Positions 32,930 to 46,338 of a stretch of 64,000 bases of DNA are shown here, piece by piece. The DNA comes from Tridacna crocea (Eukaryota > Mollusca > Bivalvia > Cardiida > Cardiidae). Location: NCBI GenBank assembly GCA_943736015.1, contig OX031071.1:10946119-11010118 (forward strand), given 5' to 3'. Position numbers and translations under genes: made by a program. The number at the start of each line of letters is the position of its first letter. The stretch's first letter is position 1. The notes beneath the pieces were generated by a model. It worked only from the letters and a program-made list of their open reading frames with translations, was not told the DNA's origin and did not search any database.

Positions 32930-33122
32930 CACACTAAATTCTTTAAAAAACTACAAAATTTAAGTTCATGTAAATTAAAAGCATTTGCAGATCTATGGAA
33001 AGTTTAATTTTCATTCAAATAATGTAGTGTTTTTGAAAGAAATGTGGAAAAATTGCGACATTTTCAGAAGTTTCCTTTCTCTGGGTCATTAAATCTCAGG
33101 ATTGTGTGGTAAAAAATTAAAC
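32930..33122 (-). mobile_element. Family A MITE remnant in intron 1
   Basis: It retains CTACAAAATTTAAGTTCATG, GAAATGTGGAAAAATTGCG, GGGTCATTAAATCTCAGG and GTGTGGTAAAAAATTAA in family order. The central hairpin is lost. Confidence 0.5.
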
Positions 33123-33136
33123 ATATATATTCAAAC

Positions 33137-33332
33137 CTGAGTCCGTAATAACCAACCATTCTGAAGATCATTCTAAGTCTTATTTTTCAAAATTTTGTCA
33201 ATGTGAAAAGAACAGAACTTCTGAAAGGCTAAACAATTTGGTTTAGCCTTTCAGAAGATCTATTACTTTCACAGTCAGAAAATCTTGAGGAAGAAGACGA
33301 AGAACGTTCTTGAGAATGGTTGGTTGGTTGGC
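33137..33332. mobile_element. 'TATTCACCAACC' MITE (family C) in intron 1
   Basis: AACCAACCATTCTGAAGATC left, CTGAAAGGCTAAACAATTTG palindrome in the centre, TTGAGAATGGTTGGTTGG right. Confidence 0.78.
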
Positions 33333-34400
33333 TGTTTCTTCCTGCCTAAAGTTTCTGAATGTGTGTACATCATGTTCGTACATTAATTACACATGAGATC
33401 ATCAAGATAAGGATGTATTGGAACGTTTTATTTTTCTTACATACTGAATGTGACGATATACTTGGCATGCCTATTAATTTGCATCAAGTTTGTAAGATAT
33501 TTATTAATGTAATTGTATATCTTTTATATATATTAATCATCTATGTATGAACAGTGAGTTCGTCTAAGTTACACCTTTGCTGTCTGGTTGAGGGTGTACA
33601 GTGAAAGGATTCAACATCATTAATGATTGAAGGGTTTAAACTGGTGAAGAAAAACTTTTAAGCGAATATTTCATTGGTTGATAGGGTTACAATTCGATAG
33701 TATTTCTTTGTATTATTGTGTATATATACCTCCACCAATCAAATGATTGTTAACAATCAGATGATTGTGGGAAATATCAACTGAAAAACATAGTCTTGTA
33801 GCTGTATCAGTTTCCACAGTTAACATTAGTTCTATTATGTAAAGCAATATCTACCACACCATCTTGTGAGTCCAGTCTCACTCTAAACGTGCTTTGATCA
33901 ACTCACTTTTCATGAATTTATTAACTACATGTAATTATTCATGAATGTCGACCTTCTTTTATTTCAGGTTTTTGAGCTATTTGTTGCATACGATTTTGCA
34001 CCATTTCCTGCAATGTGAAATCACTTGTAACTTTATTCTAAGCGCACATTTGTCTTTTGGCTTATCGAAACCATAGAACAACCATTAGGATATTTTTAAG
34101 AAAAACTCTTGTCTCGCGAAAAAAGGCAATTTTACGAAATAGAACTGGGTTATTTTTTTAAAATTACATATTCCTTCAATGGGGGCATACCGGACAAGAT
34201 TATCCGTTATATTCTACTGAAAACTGCATCCGTCTGCAACATCAAAATATTACCTACAATTTTATCTAACTTAGTTAATTATTAAGCCGTCTTTTCAACA
34301 ACACTTTGATTTAGATTCAGTTTCTGCTTTTGCTATTTAGTAAAACGGCTGTACTTTTGAGCGCTAGATTAAAAGAAATGATTATGATCCGACAGTAAAA

Positions 34401-34500
34401 TTAACCCTTTAACAAATAATCCCATATTTTCTCGACCCTTGGCTGAAAAGGATGGTAATCATCATGTTCTCCTTTTCCAACAATGCTTTCTACTCTTGTT
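34401..34500 (+). mobile_element. Family A MITE fragment
   Basis: It carries TTAACCCTTTAACAAATAAT, CTCGACCCTTGG and TTCTCCTTTTCCAACAATGC; the right half is missing and an A-prime copy follows immediately. Confidence 0.55.
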
Positions 34501-34518
34501 GACCCAGATATTGCCTAG

Positions 34519-34747
34519 TTAACTCTTTACTCCATGGATACTCATTTCTACGCATTGCTTGCAGGAGCCTTTTGAAAACATTGTGGCAAAAGGTGAAATT
34601 GCTCGTGACGACCAATTTCACCTTTTGTCACAATGTTTACTATGTTGTCAAAAGGTATCATATACACATAAGAAACGGCTTCATCCTTGCTGTTATTTAG
34701 GCTCAATTAGAGATACCACAGAAATGCCTTATGGGGTAAAGGGTTAA
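34519..34747 (+). mobile_element. TTAA MITE, subfamily A-prime, 229 bp
   Basis: The third copy of this subfamily, bounded by TTAACTCTTTACTCC and GGTAAAGGGTTAA, with TGGCAAAAGGTGAAATTGC arms. It lies in intron 1 of the channel gene. Confidence 0.87.
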
Positions 34748-34839
34748 CGTGATGTGGTTCACAGTATCTTACAAAGTTTTGGGCATGGTAGATCCAAGAT
34801 CATACTGCATATTGTCCAGTCTAATGTGGTACACTATCT

Positions 34840-35345
34840 ATGAAAGCAAGTAAAGTTCCTCATCATTGTACAGTCTGACCTATGTCACATTATCTGTGAA
34901 AGCAAGTAAAGTTCCTCATCATTGTACAGTCTGACCTATGTCACATTATCTATGAAAGCAAGTAAAGTTCCTCATCATTGTACAGTCTGACCTATGTCAC
35001 ATTATCTGTGAAAGCAAGTGAAATTCCTTATCATTATCAATTTAAGTTCCTCATCAGTGTAAAGTCTGATCTCCATCACACTATCAATGAGAGCAAGTAA
35101 AGTTCCTAATCATTGATGAGTCTGATCTCTGTCATATCATCTACGAATGCAAGTAAAACTCCTCATCATTTTTCAGTCTGATCTCCGTCTAATTATCTAA
35201 GATCGCAAGTAAACATCCTCATCATTTTTTTCAGTCTGATCTCAGTAACACTATCTATGAAAACATGTAAAGTTACTCATCATTGCGCAGTCTAATCTCC
35301 GTCACATTATCTGTGAAAGCAAGTAAAATTCCTTATCATTTCTAT
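34840..35345 (+). repeat. 56-bp minisatellite in intron 1, about 9-10 units
   Basis: AGCAAGTAAAGTTCCTCATC recurs at 34845, 34901, 34957 and 35013 with exactly 56-base spacing, then in diverged units near 35092, 35149, 35204, 35262 and 35319. The first three units are almost identical. Confidence 0.88.
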
Positions 35346-38300
35346 CTGGCTTAAATTAAAGTAGACACGAAGATACAAGTGATTTCACATATATTTCATA
35401 GGGACGCGAAACGGCAACGTTGTATAGTGATCCGGTTTAAATCGCTATATGCTTCTAATCGTTTATGCACATTAACTAATTTGCTAAATATCTTGAACTG
35501 GATAAAGAGTTTCTTCGTAATATAAAATGTCTTGTATGGTTTCGATTGTTAAGCATGTGCAAACATTGCCATATAACGCTTTCAGCTAACGCCCGAGAGT
35601 GGGGTTTACGTCAGTGTATGCGTTACGAGGCAAGGTTTACTAATGCTGAAACCCTAGACAGGATTCATTTTCCTTCGCTGTAAATTTTGTATTTTTAACT
35701 ATGGCGTACGAGAGTCACTAATTGCCTGCACTGGTGTTGTGTATTTCTTGCTCAACAAAAACTAAAGATAATGAACAGATGAACTAAAAAGATGTTTGAA
35801 AAATTTCCGTTAATATAGATATTCGGAAAGCATTTTTATTCTATTTCTCTATATCCAGTTCAAGAGCTTTCGTTTTTATTTTCAGATAATTTATTTTTGT
35901 AAAAGCCTGATTGCCTCCATTATGGCTTGTTGCTTATAACTTGCTAATTGATATCTACTAACTAGCATGCCGCGAGTTTGTTTTTATATTAGTACAATGT
36001 ACTTTGTTGAAGGAGAAGGAGCTAATAGGATGGATGAAAAAAAGCTTCCGTATTTTATGTCTGGGATGAGTTTTTTATCATACTATCATACGCTGTGTAA
36101 TATATTTAAAAGCCAATTCTTTTAGCCAAGCAAATGGCAGACTTGCAAAAGCACACACTGCGTCAACTTTGACTATCTATTGTACCGAGATGATCGATAA
36201 CGTAACAATTGAAAACAAGTTTAGGTTTTGCTCATAGAATTGAATCGGGCCTCTCGTTTCCCAATTTCTTAATCATATGTCTGTCTGATAAAGGTCTGTA
36301 TCATTACGCTGAGATAGAATTCCATTCTAGAACCTGTTCATATTAACCCATTATCATTGAAACACACGTTTTTGAACATCATTACAGTAAATAACATTTT
36401 GAAATATTGTCAGAAGAGGAGTGACAACTTGTTAGAAGCAATGCTGTTTTTCCAATATTGTTCGACACAAAACAGAAGTTTTGCTTCGCTTGAAATAAAT
36501 AAATTTACGGTTTTTATTTTGCCCCTCGCCTATTGCTTTTAAACTTAGATGATCAGAAAAAGAAGCTGGATCTGAATACGTAAACGGACTTTTATAAATA
36601 AGGCTTGCGTTATTGCCGGTTTAAAAAAGCATTATGTAATTACCACATTCAAACACCAAGAGCAAACGATGTGCTATCGGGTGAAGATGTACGGTGGGGC
36701 TCATAATGCTATGCTGGTATGTTCATCATTTTATATTTGAACAAAATAAAAAGGTTTCGATTCGGTAAAAATGACTAGAAAGTCATTCTATTTATGCAGT
36801 AGTCACACGAGTGGTGAGAGATTCAAATACAAGAATATCTTCAGGTGTAAACTGAAAGCGATAGACGAACATCTTCGAATAAGGATGTTTTAGCTTCCTG
36901 AATGCCGTAGGTGTCCCAAAGTATTTTCAGGTTGCAACCCACAAGAAAAGCTGGCTAGTATTCTTGAAGTATCGGTCACGAAGCGGTGTTTTGGGTACTT
37001 TCATAAAATAACGTGTTCAGATTGTAGAATGGTCCGTCTGTTTATTTGTAACTGCCTCCAAATGGATTTTCAGTATGTGATCCCAGAAACTAGACTTTTT
37101 CACATTTTTATTAGCTTCTTGTATGATTCGGGTCTTACGCAAAATTTTCAGGTTGTTGTACTACAAGATAAATTTAATAATTTATGAGCCATTTGTGCAT
37201 CTATTTTTAACCGAAACTGTCATAATTTGTTTTCTTATATTTACATTTCATTTCTTTGTCCAAGAAATGTATTTTCAGGTTGCAATGAATTATGATACAA
37301 GTTAGTCGTAGAGCGATTATAAAGCTAGAAGGGACATTTTCGTTGTAGAAATCGGGACTAAATGATTCCAATTTTAAGATTGTTCTCGTCCAAAATGTCT
37401 CAGCAAAGCGGGCAGCACAGATCAAAGATCAGATTACACTGCACGTTTTATGCAGTCTGCTTTTGATCTACAATGGCCATTACGGCAACTTTAAAATTGA
37501 AAAAGCGGTTTTTAAGGATTTTATTGTTCTTCTAGTGGTAGTAGATTTCAAATGTCATAAACAAACCTATTTCCTTCAATTGTACATATACTTTATTTAC
37601 CTTCATGTGGTAAATTCGGATTCCGACACCTGGAGAATTTGTTAATAATCCATAATTCAAGCAGTTGGTATTTTTATGTTAATAAACCACCAGGCGACTA
37701 TTTAAGGTTTTTTCTAAATTATTATATAGTCCTTCAAGGCGTATGAAATCAATGGCAACCTCTTTTGATTCGCAAGTTATGGCTTTTACGGAATGTTCTA
37801 AGCCCAAATTCTATTGGGAGAACACACTAAATAGTGCAGTGCCACAAATGCCATATACTACATCAAAAGGTACCTTGTGATATCACCGACATTGGAAAAT
37901 TTATAAGCAATTGTTCTTGCCCTGTCACTATTTTCAAAATCTGTTTATATCAGAGACGTGACTTGTATAGTAATAGGGTATGAAATACAAGTGTATGAGA
38001 AAAATAGATTTCTTTTCATTATTGCAGTAAGCCATGAATTCAGCTGCGTACTTCCTTGTTTGTTTTGTGTCATGTATTTATGCGCATTTCATTCATTACA
38101 TATGTCTATACTTTACTTTCATGAATTTATAGTATATAGTTAACTTACACGACTGTCAGATTTTATCGATATTTATTTACTGTATTCGCTTCACATTTCA
38201 GTCATTTCGTATTGGCCAAAAGGTAACACGATTGTTAGATCGATACAGAAAAGGATACAAGATAGATCATGGTGCATGTATTTTAGGACCCACACTGGCG

Positions 38301-40889
38301 CGACACAAGTAGTGCAGATATTCATCCACACTAATACACGGCGCAATCACTCATTATTGAGCATTCACAGAACCCCAGAACATGTTATTTAATTCTTTGA
38401 TAGTAGATTTTAAACTAGGTAGATAGATTGTCACATAGAAGGTCTGATAAACCAATATGCAGCAGATTACGACCCCTGATTTCTGGACGAAAATATAATA
38501 CAATCAGCCCACATTTTTTGCAGTCTGATTTTATTCATCGATTATTTTTATTCAGCAGGGAAATGAAAGGTTACACGGCAGAGCATTTAGAACATTGAAG
38601 AATATGAAAAGAGACTCATTGACAGTCTGAGCCAATCAGGTTTTAAGTCGTGGAATCTATAATAATTACTTTATTTAGAATTATTCATGTACAACTCTGA
38701 ACCCTAAGCGCATTGTGATGTTGTTCTTCAAGTTATAATTGCTTCAGATGAAGGGTTACGTTTAAAAGTTTTTTTTTTTCTCTTAAATTTTTGTCAATCT
38801 TTTCTTGTCCATAGATACAGCATTTTTCTTGTCCTCTCCCCCGTATACATTTTTAACCGTTTCCGGACAAAGCAACATTTGCATGGAATAACCAATGGCT
38901 TGTCTTCCCACAATATATCCTACAGATTAAGATAAAGATGCTTTTTTTTTTCGCTATGAATTCACGGGTTGTGTAAAATAACGTTGAGGTAATTTATAGA
39001 GTCGGTCAGCCTGCTTGACGTAAATTGGCAAGTTTTAGGGACTGCGTGGACTTTGTCCGCCGTAGACGAGCCTTTCTCGTACTGTGGATCAACAAACCGT
39101 TTGAACTGCGTTTATTACACGACCCGTTTGGATTGTTATTAGAATCTAAGTTTGAGCACGCACAAACCTTTTTGAGACAATTAATAAAAAACGACATACG
39201 GTTTTAAGGAACATAACTATTGGTACTGGTCGTATAGCTACCGTATAGTATTGCAGTACTTCATTCATTCCAGGGATTGTGTGAAAAAAGTCTTTCTAGT
39301 CGTTATCCCCAGAATAGGATTGAAAACACTGATCAACCAAACATAGTCCGTTCCTGGATGTTGATGTTGTATTTTTGATGTTATCTATATTATTATTGTA
39401 AATCAAAGTATTTCCCATCATCAGATAAGATTAACTTGTTATTTTGATAACACAATCCAAAAATGTGAAGTAAAAACAAAACTAATGGAAATGGACTAGT
39501 GCAATTATAAGTCATCCATAAGTAACAAAAACTGTTACCGAAATAATTTTTTATAATCCCTACGTTCAAAAGAAGAATAAACGCTTTCGTTGAAACAAGC
39601 AGTCTTCGAAATCTTAAAGCAGCTGAGATTTACTGGTTTCATTTAAATACCCTTTAAATACTGTACAATATATTGTTAAAGATGCACTTCATCAACTTTT
39701 AAATAACTCAACGTTAGAAAATTCAAGGAATCAACAAAAGCTACGTAATGTGGCGTCAATGCGCACCTGAAAAATTGACTACCTTTATGAAAAACAACTA
39801 AAATACTACCTCTTTCAGATTGGTAGATCTATATGTATACGTTTGATTTCCAGGTATGTTACAAAGGCATAAAGAATCATGCCTACTTATGAGAGATCAA
39901 GAAAAATATTCGTCTATACGTAAAACCCGTATATGCCCCGTTTTATAGAGACAGTGTACAACGTATTGACTACATTTTATTCTAACATACAGCCATTGCC
40001 CTGGCAAAAGAGTTGTTTGTGATATTAGTAAAGGAAATCCTCGATGCATGATAGGCGCACTTGGTGAAAACATGAACACGTTGCTGCAATATTTTCAAAG
40101 TCGTTTTTACTTTTGTTAAGACACAGATGAGGTTCACCCTACACATCTGGGGAACCTGATCTTATTCTGCCACTCTCAATTTCAACCTAATGCTTACGTA
40201 TGTTATAACTTACTAGGTATCAAACTGATAAGTTCTGTTAACTTTAATAATATATCATGCTCATACACGGATAAAGGTGTTTATCACATTTTACAATTTT
40301 AATACGAACTTGTCTGTGCAAACTTTCAGTCGTATTTCTTGCTTTTGCAATCCTGTTTATAATAAAATCAACATATTAGGCAGTTATACTACGAATCTGA
40401 TCGTCTATATCTATACAAGATAAACACGTGCCTCTGTTTTGACTGCTTTAATTCTACAAGATCAAGTTATAGGACTTCACTAAGAAAAACCAATAAGATT
40501 TTTTGTACACTTTTCTCGATATACATAGCATTTTCATAATTCATCGACAATATCTAAACATTGCAATTTTCAAAAAAATCGACATAGCTGTACATAAGTC
40601 TTAAATATCAACAACATATAAAGCTCTAAGGATACACAAACGTCGCCACCACATGTCATCATACATCACCATGATTCATTCCTACATATACACTAAGCCG
40701 GGAGTGGGTGTTAAAATTCTTGCTGTTTAAAAGTGTGTAGAGAAGAAAAAGTAGTTCGTTATTATGTTATGTATTAGTTACGTACTAGTCAACGAATAGG
40801 TGAACTATTTTGTCGTGTATGTACGAATTGTCTTTGCTAGAAATTAGCTCTTAGACTGCTGAGTTCAAATTTAATTAGTGTCGTTCGCG
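35346..40889. other. Intron 1, AT-rich unique DNA
   Basis: Few repeats. An open stretch on both strands at 39006-39207 is GC-richer than its surroundings but has no splice or domain support. Confidence 0.5.
37417..37472. repeat. Family D palindrome in intron 1
   Basis: CAGATCAAAGATCAGATTAC and ATGCAGTCTGCTTTTGATC. Confidence 0.65.
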
Positions 40890-40942
40890 GTGTAGATCAA
40901 TGTCAGACTACACAACATGCAGTCTAATTTTGGGTCTGCACC
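40890..40942. repeat. Family D palindrome in intron 1
   Basis: GTAGATCAATGTCAGACTAC and ATGCAGTCTAATTTTGGGTC. Confidence 0.65.
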
Positions 40943-41329
40943 GTTTTATACTTCATGTGAAATAATGAACGATATGAACGCAGTAAGCTGAAAATGTACA
41001 GCAGTCATAGGGTTTATTCATATGTGTCTACATGGAAGAACTTTTTTCTTTTTGTGTTCTTTTTGTTCTAGATGTGTCAACGCCATTATCATCGTAAAGT
41101 GTATTTTCGTTAGACTGTATCTTTTATTTGTCTTTGTTAATCGCCGTTTTACTCGTTTATCAGTTCTTTCATGCACATCATTTCCTTTCATTTTGCTTTA
41201 GTGAAGTAAGTTGCCAGTGGAGTTTCTGTGAACGTAGACATTTGATCACTTATCGTTGGCTGTCAGTTTGATTGAGATGCAGAATAACCTATGGAATCAA
41301 CAGACTCGCGTGTACCCAATTCATAGTTA

Positions 41330-41485
41330 CGCTTGTACAAGGCGTTAAAAAATATTGTTGGAAAAGAGAAAATACCAGTAGATAGCATTATCATCTTTCC
41401 CACTCTTTCCTCTTCTCCTTCAGATCCCATTATCTTACTCCTATTTACCGTCTGCAATGCGTTTTGCTTTGGACGAGTCTAACTT
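41330..41485 (+). mobile_element. Family A MITE remnant
   Basis: Traces only: AAAAAATATTGTTGGAAAAG, AATACCAGTAGATAGCATT, ACCGTCTGCAATGCGTTTTG and GACGAGTCTAACTTTAGTCG in family order. Confidence 0.4.
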
Positions 41486-41874
41486 TAGTCGTCTGGAAAC
41501 AGAATTTGCACCTTGAAATGTACATGTATTGTGTTGTTCGAACATTTTATCCCAGAGTCGTTAAAACAAAGGATTGTAGCTCTATCATGATACAGATTTA
41601 AGTACATATCAAGCTCTGTGAATTATTTAAGCTAATGGATCAATGACAGGACATCACATGTGAAAATTTTGATATAAAAATTGATTGGTCGACCTTGTCA
41701 CGTGTGTACTCAAGGACTCGATGTTATATTGTCCTTTTGATCAAAACTCGACGCTGTGATCTGACAACCGATGTTCATCATGAAATTGTGTCGCTTCTGA
41801 AGATAGTCAGAGACAGTTTAGTTTAAGCAAAGTTTTCCTTTTAAAAAATACATGACTCATGCGCGTCCAGTGGC

Positions 41875-42035
41875 CAGCGTAAATTTTGTATATTCTTACG
41901 AACGAAGTCCGTAACAAAGAAACAAATGAATAAATGCATGGCAGAAATAAGGATCGGAGCGGGATTCGAACTCCGAACTCCCGGACGCAAAGCCAATACC
42001 CTAACCACTGAGCCAAAGAGATATCTCCCTGACGC
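41875..42035 (-). mobile_element. tRNA-derived SINE in intron 1, antisense
   Basis: On the minus strand it reads GGAGATATCTCTTTGGCTCA, GTTCGAATCCC and then TTACGGACTTCGTTCGTAA, the same head and body as 2008-2165. Confidence 0.72.
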
Positions 42036-42445
42036 AGTAGCCAGGTATTGTATTTAAATCGGGAGTATGCCATGCAGGAAGGAGTGGTCTCCCGTAACAA
42101 TATGCAGCGGTTCTGTTTTGACGAGGTATAGTAATAGGCACTTTCTGCTCGATTGGTACTCCTTGACGTGGGTCGGTAAATACTGGAAACTGATGACATC
42201 ATTGAAATTGATCATTTTGTAAATTTTATTTGGCCCACTCAAGGCAAATCCAAGCCTTGATCTAAGATCTGCACTTTATCATTCCTCTTTCTGTATTATT
42301 CTAGCCAATATTATTATTAGTTCGATTTTATTTTTTGGTTTTTTTTTTTACAATACACCAGTAAGACAAGGAATATGAACATTTGTGTTTTTGTCTGGCT
42401 TATCTGACCAGTTTCAGTGAGTACAAAGCGATTTAATTATGTAAG

Positions 42446-42510
42446 TCCACCATGGCTCAGTGTTATGGAGCGGCTGTCAGGCAATCCTTGCTCCATACGT
42501 GATTTCATCC
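42446..42510 (+). mobile_element. tRNA-like SINE head fragment
   Basis: CCATGGCTCAGTGTTATGG resembles an A box, followed by ACGTGATTTCATCC. Confidence 0.35.
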
Positions 42511-42539
42511 AAACTTTAATTTTCAGCTTGGAAAGTGAA

Positions 42540-42650
42540 ATAGTTTCTGCTTTGCTAAACCATTGATTTTGGTTAAGCCAATCATAAGTTGTATTACTTT
42601 CAAATCTAGAAAATTCTTGATAAGACTAGGAATGTTCCAAGACTCCATTT
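42540..42650. mobile_element. Family C MITE fragment
   Basis: It retains GCTAAACCATTGATTTTGG, AGCCAATCATAAGTTGTATT and CTAGAAAATTCTTGATAAG. Confidence 0.55.
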
Positions 42651-43804
42651 TAAATCCTCTTTGGCAAGGCTCTTATCTAAGACTAGCATCTGAACACTGT
42701 CTGCACACGATATTAAGACAGAAATAAGTGTTTTGTGTAATTGTTATATTACTGAAATACTACTTACAGTGGCAAACAAGCATTCAGGGTATGCTTTCTT
42801 TGAATATGTCACGAATATTTCAAGAACTGAAGTTTTGAACTATTTGAAACTTGTTAGGCTCAATCGGCTGTTAGCATTCACAATATCATTTTATACAGCG
42901 AATCTTTGTGTATATAGGTACAGGGGGCCCAAGTCTACCGCTTTCTTAAACTCCTTCTATATTCAAGACTCCCCAATATGATGTGCAAAGAAAGGCAATT
43001 GGATGACTTTCCCAAATTTAAAATTAGAACAGTATTCAGAATTGCTAGCGGATATCACTCCATTGATCACATAGTATTTACAACCGCCTACTAGAAAATA
43101 CCAACACCTCAGACAGCCTCAAGACGAACAGAATTTGTAAATAAATTCACGAAAACAGACTAAAAACAGCAAAGCAGTTAAATTTAGCTAGATCTGGAAT
43201 AGGTTTTTATCCGTTTTTATGGCGGTCGTAGTCATGGAAATATCGATCGAATGCCATAGCAGACTGTAGACTTTTATTTCTTATTTTCTATGAATGATAC
43301 AGTGTCTTGTATTTATAGGGACAAAATAGATTAATAAAGGGGGATAATAATGAAACACCTCTCTCTCCCTCTCAAGCTGGTATCTTTTTAAAATACTTTT
43401 TGAGTTTTGACATTCTTTTCTGTCAATCTCTCGTCAGCTTTCTCAGAGTGAAGACCTTGTATTAAACAAACAGTTCTAAAATGCTTCGTTAATGTGATAA
43501 GGTCAATTCTTTACCCATTAAAGGCACATCTTTACTCGTTTTCAGGTATTTTTAGCAAGATTTTAACCCATCTCATCCCTATTTAAAAAAAAATAAAATA
43601 TATAGTCCTTTTATCTTCATGCCAAATGCTGCTCTTAATTCCTGCAAGCTTGCAGAGGTAACGACGAATAGAAAATGCATTTCTTGTTTTGGAAGCCCTC
43701 AAAGTAATAGCTGTTGTGGGGTCCGGTCTATCTGAATGTAATGATGTTTTCTTATAGGCTTCTTGGAGCAAGAAGTCTCACAAGTCATTAGATACTGCAA
43801 ACTC

Positions 43805-43845
43805 ATGATCAGATAGAACGCTTTGATCTTGATCTACACTCCTCG
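43805..43845. repeat. Family D fragment in intron 1
   Basis: GATCAGATAGAACGC and TTGATCTTGATCTACAC remain. Confidence 0.5.
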
Positions 43846-43926
43846 TACAAGGTGTATATGATTTGATGTTTAATAGATAATCAATAAAAATTTTAGGCGT
43901 GCTGATTAATATTTTCAACTATACGA

Positions 43927-44145
43927 ATAGGGGTCTTGCGTGGCTCAGTGGTTAAGTGAAGCTTAAGTAATCTGTTTGCACCGGGGTGGAGTTTCTATGA
44001 AAGCACTAGGCTCTTGTTAGAGTGTCCTTGGGTAAGATCTTTCATTGACCTAGTGTAGTGCTGGGAAGCTCTTCACATACATGGCTGTGTGAGCTGTCGC
44101 CGAGATACGACAGAGAAAACGCTGAAAGCACACTTTTTCTCTTCA
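43927..44145 (+). mobile_element. Putative tRNA-derived SINE in intron 1
   Basis: CGTGGCTCAGTGGTTAAG resembles a tRNA A box. The body GTCCTTGGGTAAGATCTTTC and GCTGTCGCCGAGATACGAC is unlike other elements here, so the family is separate and only provisionally called. Confidence 0.5.
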
Positions 44146-45691
44146 AGGCCTTATCGTTAACTTAAATGATAGTCATATAACACTCGTAATAATTTTAGCA
44201 GTATTTTGCGTAAAATAAGGCTGAAAACAAAGGACCAACCCACACTACAAACATTCAAACAACTTTGGATAACGTTCTTATTAAACAGGGGTTATATACA
44301 TAAAATTTGAGTATACTACGTATAGTGGGGAAAGTGCCACGTTTTTATCAAATGTAGTGTGCTGAACGATGAAAAAGTGCTGAAAGCATTGGCAGACCAG
44401 CCTGTTGAATATAGAATAAAAAAGGCCGTAGGAAAGACAATACTTGGTTGGTTTAAGATTAAAGAGAAAAATGGTCCAGTCCGTTTATAAAGTCCGATCC
44501 TGTCAAATCAAGTCAAGTTAGACCCACTTTGGCTAGTTCCAATCCGGTTATGAAGTATTAACCAATTCGATTTTGTGATTTTGGCCACCGTTCATAGCCA
44601 TTTATCTGTCACAGTTGCAATTTTATGAAAGAAAAAAAATTCTAGTTGATCTTTGAATTTAAAAGCAAATTAAGAACATAGCAATTTGATGATTTGGCAT
44701 TCATATACTTTCTAGAGTTCACTTTCAGGCGAACTTTCCATGATCTTTTACTTTCAAGTTGTTGGCTGGACGAACTAGTAGCTATACGAACCGTATAGCA
44801 TTCGTAAAAAATGATGTAATGATGATGTAAAAAGGTTGCCTTGGGATCAGTAAAGATGAGCTTAATATTCATAGATCACACTCACTTAATTTACGTATAA
44901 GCAAAGATTTTGCCAATAGGCTAGCGTTCGCTAGTCTAAATATTGATAAAGATACCACGTGTAGTGGTATGTTCGATACTTCACTGTTGACTCCTTACAA
45001 AACAGTCATTTCGGTAAAATGTAAAATGTCACCTGCCGTGTTTTAAAATGGACACTTCTTAAATTTTGTCGTCTTGTAAAGGGTTGAATGAGATTATAGG
45101 AATTACAAAAGAGCGTTTTGTTGCGAAAAATGTTTATAGTTGAACTTCTTCCTAAATGTAATTGCCATGCATCGTTTTTTTTTTTTGTTTTTGTTTATAA
45201 ATAGTTAAAGAAATAATTATTTATAGACATGCAATTATATTCAGTATTGTGACTGTGTAGAACATTATAATTATGCTTTAGAATGCACACAGATGTATAT
45301 GTAATGCCTTCACCAGAAACCCAGATCATAGGACCCAATACAGGTCTCTAAGAGTGATGCATTTCCGACTTTCATCAAAACTTTTGTTAGATGCACTCGT
45401 TGGAAGTATTTCTAACGGATACCGACGACATGAAATCAACCTATTCTGTAAAAATTATCAACGGTTTCAGCCTTAACAGTTGACAGGTTTTGGAAACATT
45501 TTTTAAAACAGGAATAAGTGCCAATTTTAAGTAATTCATTCTTTAAAAATCTTCCCCATGCCGTTGGAGACGGACATTTCTTTTTAGTGAAAGTTTTGCC
45601 TTTCTTGTATTCCGTACAGGTTTTGGGTATATCTGAATTATTCTTATATCCTAAAGGATACTAAGCGCTGCTAAAAGATTGTTTGTTGACA

Positions 45692-45744
45692 GTGTAGATC
45701 AGGATCAGATTGCATAGAAAGTGCATTCTTATCTTGTATCTACT
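45692..45744. repeat. Family D palindrome in intron 1
   Basis: GTGTAGATCAGGATCAGATT and GTGCATTCTTATCTTGTATC. The flanks match those of the 3401 and 15739 copies. Confidence 0.68.
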
Positions 45745-46338
45745 TGGAGATACTTTTTCCCAAAAATAATTTTGAAATACATTCAACAATATTTGAGTTT
45801 CTACTACCGGCTTGAAAGTTTTAATTAGCAGGTTGACGGTAAATAGTTCTTAATTGTGATGAATGAGTAATGTTTTTATGAAACTGTATATATGCCTTGT
45901 TTATCTGGGTTTCTGAAACACGCATTATGTATAGCATGTTTAAGCTTTACATGTGTAACATGGTATATTGCGAAACCGTGCTTTCTCGTCTTTATCCAAA
46001 ATGAGGGTCTAGAGGTCAGTTTTCAATTCGATGTGTCTCGAAAGATTCGAAAAGGATCAAATTTTGAAATTTAGTCACTGGATAGATTACAATGAACTGT
46101 TTAAATTTAGCCTTTTTCCGTCTTCAGAGAGTTTGTGTGATATTTTTACTCAAAGCAGGCGTGTTACTTCAAATAACGCCTATACCATTTACGACACTAA
46201 ACTATGATTACATTAAAAACCGAGAGAACTACGGATTTATTCGAGAAAACACGAAGTCTTTGGCTTTTTACATAAAACGGCTTAGCTTACTGTAGGCTGC
46301 GATTGAATTATGTGATGATTTGCCATATAATAATGGAG

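Noticed and set aside
34840..35345. CRISPR-like repeat array
   Set aside because: The full 56-base period is repeated with no spacer variation in the first units; it is a minisatellite.
39006..39207. Overlapping open frames on both strands in intron 1
   Set aside because: Neither has a recognised domain or splice sites; probably a chance or a relic of an unidentified repeat.
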